A stretch of 34,272 nt of DNA from an uncultured Bacteroidales bacterium (GTDB taxonomy: Bacteria; Bacteroidota; Bacteroidia; Bacteroidales; UBA4417), in contig CAIRHD010000198.1 in the NCBI GenBank assembly GCA_903878265.1, positions 1 to 34,272 of the forward strand. Reading direction: 5' to 3'. The translations under genes and the position numbers were made by a program. The notes under the pieces are model-generated. The model had not been told where the DNA came from. It was given only the letters and a program-made list of their open reading frames with translations, and searched no databases. Below, in pieces: positions 30,312 to 34,272 of the stretch (position 1 is the first letter of the stretch; the number at the start of each line of letters is the position of its first letter).

Positions 30312-30731
30312 TTAAACTATCGCAATCTGTTTTACAGTAGCTGGCTGAACCTCTTTTTTCGGTAAGGTAACAAGTAGTATCCCATTTTCGAAAGAAGCTG
30401 AAATGTTGTCGGCATTCACCGTTTCAGGAAGTTGGAAAGAGCGTTCGTATTTGCTCTTGTAGCCAAATTCGTTCCAGGTGTATTTTGGGCCTTTCACATC
30501 CTCTTTGGGTTGGCGGCCAGCGGTAATGGTAAGTACTTCATCCTCAAAGCTGATGCTGATTTCATCTTTAGTGAAACCGGGCAAAGCAAGCTCTATGGCG
30601 TAGTTTTTCTCGTCCTCGCGCACATTGGCGGCAGGTTTGTAGGTCAATTCTGTTTCTGACGACTGGCGTTCAAAAACTTCGTTCATCAGTGAAGGCAAAA
30701 ACGGGCGGAATCCAAATCTTAAGTTGTTCAT
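30312..30731 (-). CDS. Small heat shock protein (Hsp20/alpha-crystallin family)
   Basis: 139 aa; YAIELALPGFTKDEISISFEDEVLTITA ... ISASFENGILLVTLPKKE. Confidence 0.97.
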   Translation of the reverse strand: MNNLRFGFRPFLPSLMNEVFERQSSETELTYKPAANVREDEKNYAIELALPGFTKDEISISFEDEVLTITAGRQPKEDVKGPKYTWNEFGYKSKYERSFQLPETVNADNISASFENGILLVTLPKKEVQPATVKQIAIV

Positions 30732-30739
30732 GGTATGTT

Positions 30740-30745
30740 CTCCTT
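30740..30745 (-). promoter_or_regulatory. Shine-Dalgarno-like site for hsp20
   Basis: Minus strand AAAAGGAGAACATACC-ATG, AAGGAG about 8 nt from start. Confidence 0.7.
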
Positions 30746-31065
30746 TTTAGTTTAAAGTTTAACTTTTTTTGATTGTGAAAAGGAGATTTCAACTTTTATG
30801 CCAGAGCTCTAAAGTTGGAGTTTGATGAAATTATTGCGCCATAATGGCTGTTGTTGATAATAATATGCGCCACAAAGGCAGATTTGTGCCAAATTATACA
30901 CAAAACGAAGTAAATTGTAGCGTTTAGATTTCAAATTTTACCACGGAGGCATGGAGCTCACAGAGATTCACGGAGATTATTCTCACTGCTTTTGTTAATA
31001 TGTGCATGTTCATTTTCTATGTAAAAATAAATGATGGTTTTTACACCATTGTTAGTAAAACAGCC

Positions 31066-32616
31066 CTATTCCTTCACAAACTTTGAAAAACCTACCGTTT
31101 TATCCGATTTGATTTTTACAAAATAAAGGCCGCTGCTAAATTTAGAAATATCAAGTACGGTCTGCTTTTCTGTTAAGGATTGCTGAAAAATCAATTGCAT
31201 GCTTGCATTGTAAACCATAAGGATTGCATCCTTGAAACCGATTTCCGAATCTATAACAAGCGTTTCCTTGGCTGGGTTAGGGAAAACGTTGATTCGCCGG
31301 GTTTTGTCCAATTCTCCAATACTGCCTATATAATCTACGCAGCCGTTGTATTCCAAAATATTTAATGAGGCAACTTGAGGCGAAATAGTTTTAACGGTGC
31401 CTCCCGATATTTCAGAAAATGTAACAGGTGAGCTGTTTATTGTATCGGCTAAAGGCATAATATTGTTAAACCATACACATTCTAGGCCTTGACCCAGCGA
31501 ATTGGTTTGGATGAGCCCAATTTGTGGCGAATAAACTTCGGGGCCTTTTAAACCCATTATCGGACCATTGCCAACTACCAACAATTCCTTCTGCTTGCTT
31601 TCGATTACATCGCTTGCCGAAAGAAACAGATTATCAACCCAAAGAATGTTGCCGTTCAAATCAGTTCTTAACATGGAACTCTCCATCCCCCACGGATCGG
31701 TTCTCAACAATAAGTAAGTACTGTCGCTGCACATACGCAGCTTAGGTGCTGGGCAATCAGTACAATTGTTGCCCCAAAACTGCTCGTAGGATTTAAACCA
31801 GGAAACATTTCCTTCAAAATCGGTTTTCATCAAACCAGAATTTATATAACAGAGGTAGCCATCAACCGTGTTTGCCAAATCGTAACCATAGTTATAGGAA
31901 GTGGAAGTTGCCTGGTATTTTTTCGACCAATCCACCATTCCTGAAGGATTTAATTTGATCAGGAAAGCATCCGAATAACATGGCGAGCAATTGAGGTAAT
32001 TACCGATAATCAAAAATCCACTATCTGCTGTTTGTTTTACCGAAAAAGCAGTGTGTGAATTGTTGCCGACCGTTAAGATTTTTGTCCAAAGCAATTCCCC
32101 GTTTACATCAGTCCTTGCAACAAAAACCCGGTTATAAGGGGCTGCATTTTCAGTGGTATAACCAGAAATAATAAACCCCGAATCAGCGGTTTGCTCACCG
32201 GAAACGGCATTCAGGTTATACCCGGTTTTGCTGATAGTTTTTGACCAAAGTATATCGCCCGATGCGTTAATTTTCATGCATAGTGCATCTGTATAGTGCG
32301 AACTGCCCAAAAGCATAAAACTTCCATCGTTGGTGGCTAATATCCGGTTAAACTGCAACAGAGAATTTGTTACCGAATACGTTTTATTCCATAAGGCATG
32401 ACCCGCCGAATCGGTATGGAACACCAAACCTGAGAAAAAAGCTGAGGCTCCGGCAATCATATACCCATTGTCGGAAGCATGTGCGATGGAAGTGGAGGTG
32501 ATACCACCCTGCGAATCAGGCACCGTATCGTAAAACACGCGGTTAAACATTTCCTGTTGCGCCTGTAAACTAAACGACAGGGCTAAAAATAAAATGGCGA
32601 CTTGGATTGATTTCAT
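31066..32616 (-). CDS. Secreted protein with internal repeats and T9SS C-terminal sorting domain
   Basis: 516 aa; signal peptide; repeats such as INASGDILWSKT, TDVNGELLWTKI, TDLNGNILWVDN; C-terminal INVFPNPAKETLVIDS...GLYFVKIKSDKTVGFSKFVKE. Confidence 0.85.
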   Translation of the reverse strand: MKSIQVAILFLALSFSLQAQQEMFNRVFYDTVPDSQGGITSTSIAHASDNGYMIAGASAFFSGLVFHTDSAGHALWNKTYSVTNSLLQFNRILATNDGSFMLLGSSHYTDALCMKINASGDILWSKTISKTGYNLNAVSGEQTADSGFIISGYTTENAAPYNRVFVARTDVNGELLWTKILTVGNNSHTAFSVKQTADSGFLIIGNYLNCSPCYSDAFLIKLNPSGMVDWSKKYQATSTSYNYGYDLANTVDGYLCYINSGLMKTDFEGNVSWFKSYEQFWGNNCTDCPAPKLRMCSDSTYLLLRTDPWGMESSMLRTDLNGNILWVDNLFLSASDVIESKQKELLVVGNGPIMGLKGPEVYSPQIGLIQTNSLGQGLECVWFNNIMPLADTINSSPVTFSEISGGTVKTISPQVASLNILEYNGCVDYIGSIGELDKTRRINVFPNPAKETLVIDSEIGFKDAILMVYNASMQLIFQQSLTEKQTVLDISKFSSGLYFVKIKSDKTVGFSKFVKE

Positions 32617-32621
32617 TGTGT

Positions 32622-33572
32622 TTATTTTTTAACAAATTTTTCCAGCCTATTCCCCTTTCCCGAAACTATGCGCAAAAAGTAAATCCCTGGTTTGAGTGTA
32701 CTTACATCGAGTTCGGTTTTCGGCGAATCAAATTCTTTGCTTTGAAGAATTTGTCCCTGGGCAGAATAAATTATGGCTTCGGATTTTCCATTGTTCCCGG
32801 ATGCATCTATATTAATAATATCGGTTGCCGGGTTCGGATAGAAAAGCATTTTTTGAAGCTCGTATTCCCCAATTCCTGTATTCACTGAATAATGGCACGA
32901 ATCGGCCCCATTTGGCGAGTTGATGTAATAAGTGTCAATTTCGCTGAAGCAAAGGGTATAAAACCGCCATTCAAAATTGTAAGTAAAAGGCGAGAACAAT
33001 TCGGCATTGCTCCCAATGCCTTCTATCCAATATTCCGGGATCATAATCATTGGGTTTTGAATTGCATATCTTTTTCTGTATTCGTTTCCCATTAAAATGG
33101 AATCAATACCAACAACCTTAATATCGGTATAACCGGCATTAATCGGAAGGGTCATACCAACACTCAGGTTGGCAAAAGTGTAAAGCAATTGTTCGGTAGT
33201 ATCGTTAGGAAACGTAATCGGAGCCGTTGTTGGCAAGTGAATCCCGACCGGGAAAAAATAAATATCGCGGTTTTCGCCTTCCCTTAAAGCGCCAATATAT
33301 TCTCTGGGTTCAAGGTTATTCGGACTTTTACGCTGATAGTAACTCATATCCAGATATTGATAATAGACCTTTTTATAGGTTTTTCCTTTAAGGATCGTAT
33401 CCCCTTCTTGAATATATTCATAATTGGTCAGGTAATAGCTATCCGGTTCCCATTGGTGCCAGTACAAACAATTCCAGTTAGCCAATCCAGTTGGAAAAGG
33501 CACATAACTTTGAGCGGATGCAAAATGAAAGAAGAATCCGGCAAAAAACAGTAAGAGTCCAATTTTTTTCAT
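32622..33572 (-). CDS. Secreted protein with T9SS C-terminal sorting domain
   Basis: 316 aa; signal peptide MKKIGLLLFFAGFFFHFASAQ; C-terminal MLFYPNPATDIINIDAS...GIYFLRIVSGKGNRLEKFVKK. Confidence 0.85.
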   Translation of the reverse strand: MKKIGLLLFFAGFFFHFASAQSYVPFPTGLANWNCLYWHQWEPDSYYLTNYEYIQEGDTILKGKTYKKVYYQYLDMSYYQRKSPNNLEPREYIGALREGENRDIYFFPVGIHLPTTAPITFPNDTTEQLLYTFANLSVGMTLPINAGYTDIKVVGIDSILMGNEYRKRYAIQNPMIMIPEYWIEGIGSNAELFSPFTYNFEWRFYTLCFSEIDTYYINSPNGADSCHYSVNTGIGEYELQKMLFYPNPATDIINIDASGNNGKSEAIIYSAQGQILQSKEFDSPKTELDVSTLKPGIYFLRIVSGKGNRLEKFVKK

Positions 33573-33872
33573 ACCATTGAATTTTAGTTGAATACAAAGG
33601 TAATGGTTAATATTGAAAAAAAAGAATCTTTCGACTCCTAAATTTGAAGTTGGGAAATCGTTGATATTCGTAAAACAAAATTCTTCAATATTGTTAAGTC
33701 GCCGTAACCCAAAAGCAAGAAAAGCTTTCTTTACAAAGAAATAAATTAGAAAGGCATCATTTAGAATGGTCAGGAATTCTGTCCGAATGTTTTTGTGCCT
33801 ATTTCAAATTAGCCGAAAAGCCATCTATTTTTTGGTATCGAAGAATTTGCTGGCAAGCTGAAAACAAATCTT

Positions 33873-34272
33873 CTATCCACAGTGAAAATATTGTTCAACT
33901 ATCTCGATCAGTTTTTCCTTATTGTTTTCGAGTTCTTCGCGAAGGTTTTTGTCGTTGTATTTTTTAAGTTTAGCTGCAAAGCCTTCGATTACGGATTGTG
34001 GGAAAACATTGTATTTCCTGTAAATTTCACTTTGCTCCAGCAACCTATCGGCAGAATCCCAGCACGAAATAGGCAATTGGCCAAGTTTGGCACTTTTTTC
34101 TTTGTGCTCGTCGTCGAAAATATTCACATCAATGTAAGTGTTTTTGGCATACTCTAGGGCATTTTCCATTTCTATGCCATGGCGGGCGGCAACGGTAAGC
34201 CCGGCAAGCAACAGGTAAACATCGGCAGAGCCATCTGGGCAGCGGAACTCAACAGTTTGTTTATTGGTAAAG
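33873..34272 (-). CDS. Glutamine synthetase, C-terminal part (gene continues beyond window)
   Basis: Open to the window edge on minus strand; translation ...NKQTVEFRCPDGSADVYLLLAGLTVAARHGIEMENALEYAKNTYID resembles the GS catalytic domain C-terminus. Confidence 0.75.
   Translation of the reverse strand, partial: FTNKQTVEFRCPDGSADVYLLLAGLTVAARHGIEMENALEYAKNTYIDVNIFDDEHKEKSAKLGQLPISCWDSADRLLEQSEIYRKYNVFPQSVIEGFAAKLKKYNDKNLREELENNKEKLIEIVEQYFHCG

Overview
This 34.3-kb window appears to be a Bacteroidota (Bacteroidetes) chromosome segment. Support comes from the tuf/tRNA-Trp/secE/nusG/rplKAJL/rpoBC synteny, several type IX secretion C-terminal sorting domains, and TAnnTTTG-type promoter motifs. 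Positions 1-13.3 kb hold the conserved translation/transcription cluster: 3' part of tRNA-Thr(GGT), tuf, tRNA-Trp(CCA), secE, nusG, rplK, rplA, rplJ, rplL, rpoB, rpoC and a DUF3467-like ORF. The rest is an ordinary mixed region: cytochrome-c-like lipoprotein, NYN/LabA-like protein, secreted FN3-like protein, PdxB, T9SS beta-helix protein, small hypotheticals, a large multi-PAS hybrid histidine kinase, MFS transporter, GT9 glycosyltransferase, RluE-like pseudouridine synthase, Hsp20, two T9SS-sorted proteins, and the C-terminal part of a glutamine synthetase. I found no complete new multi-gene system such as a defence island, CRISPR array, retron or BGC. The most notable signals are: (i) a double palindromic element inserted in frame in the ATPase domain of the hybrid kinase, encoding TRHAL...TRHAL; (ii) a 43-bp tandem repeat with an internal dyad, next to a strong minus-strand terminator; (iii) strong intercistronic hairpins at rplK/rplA, rplL/rpoB, rpoB/rpoC and rpoC/DUF3467; (iv) a G-rich, telomere-like tract upstream of a T9SS gene. 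All calls come from reading the sequence and the supplied ORF track; no searches were run.
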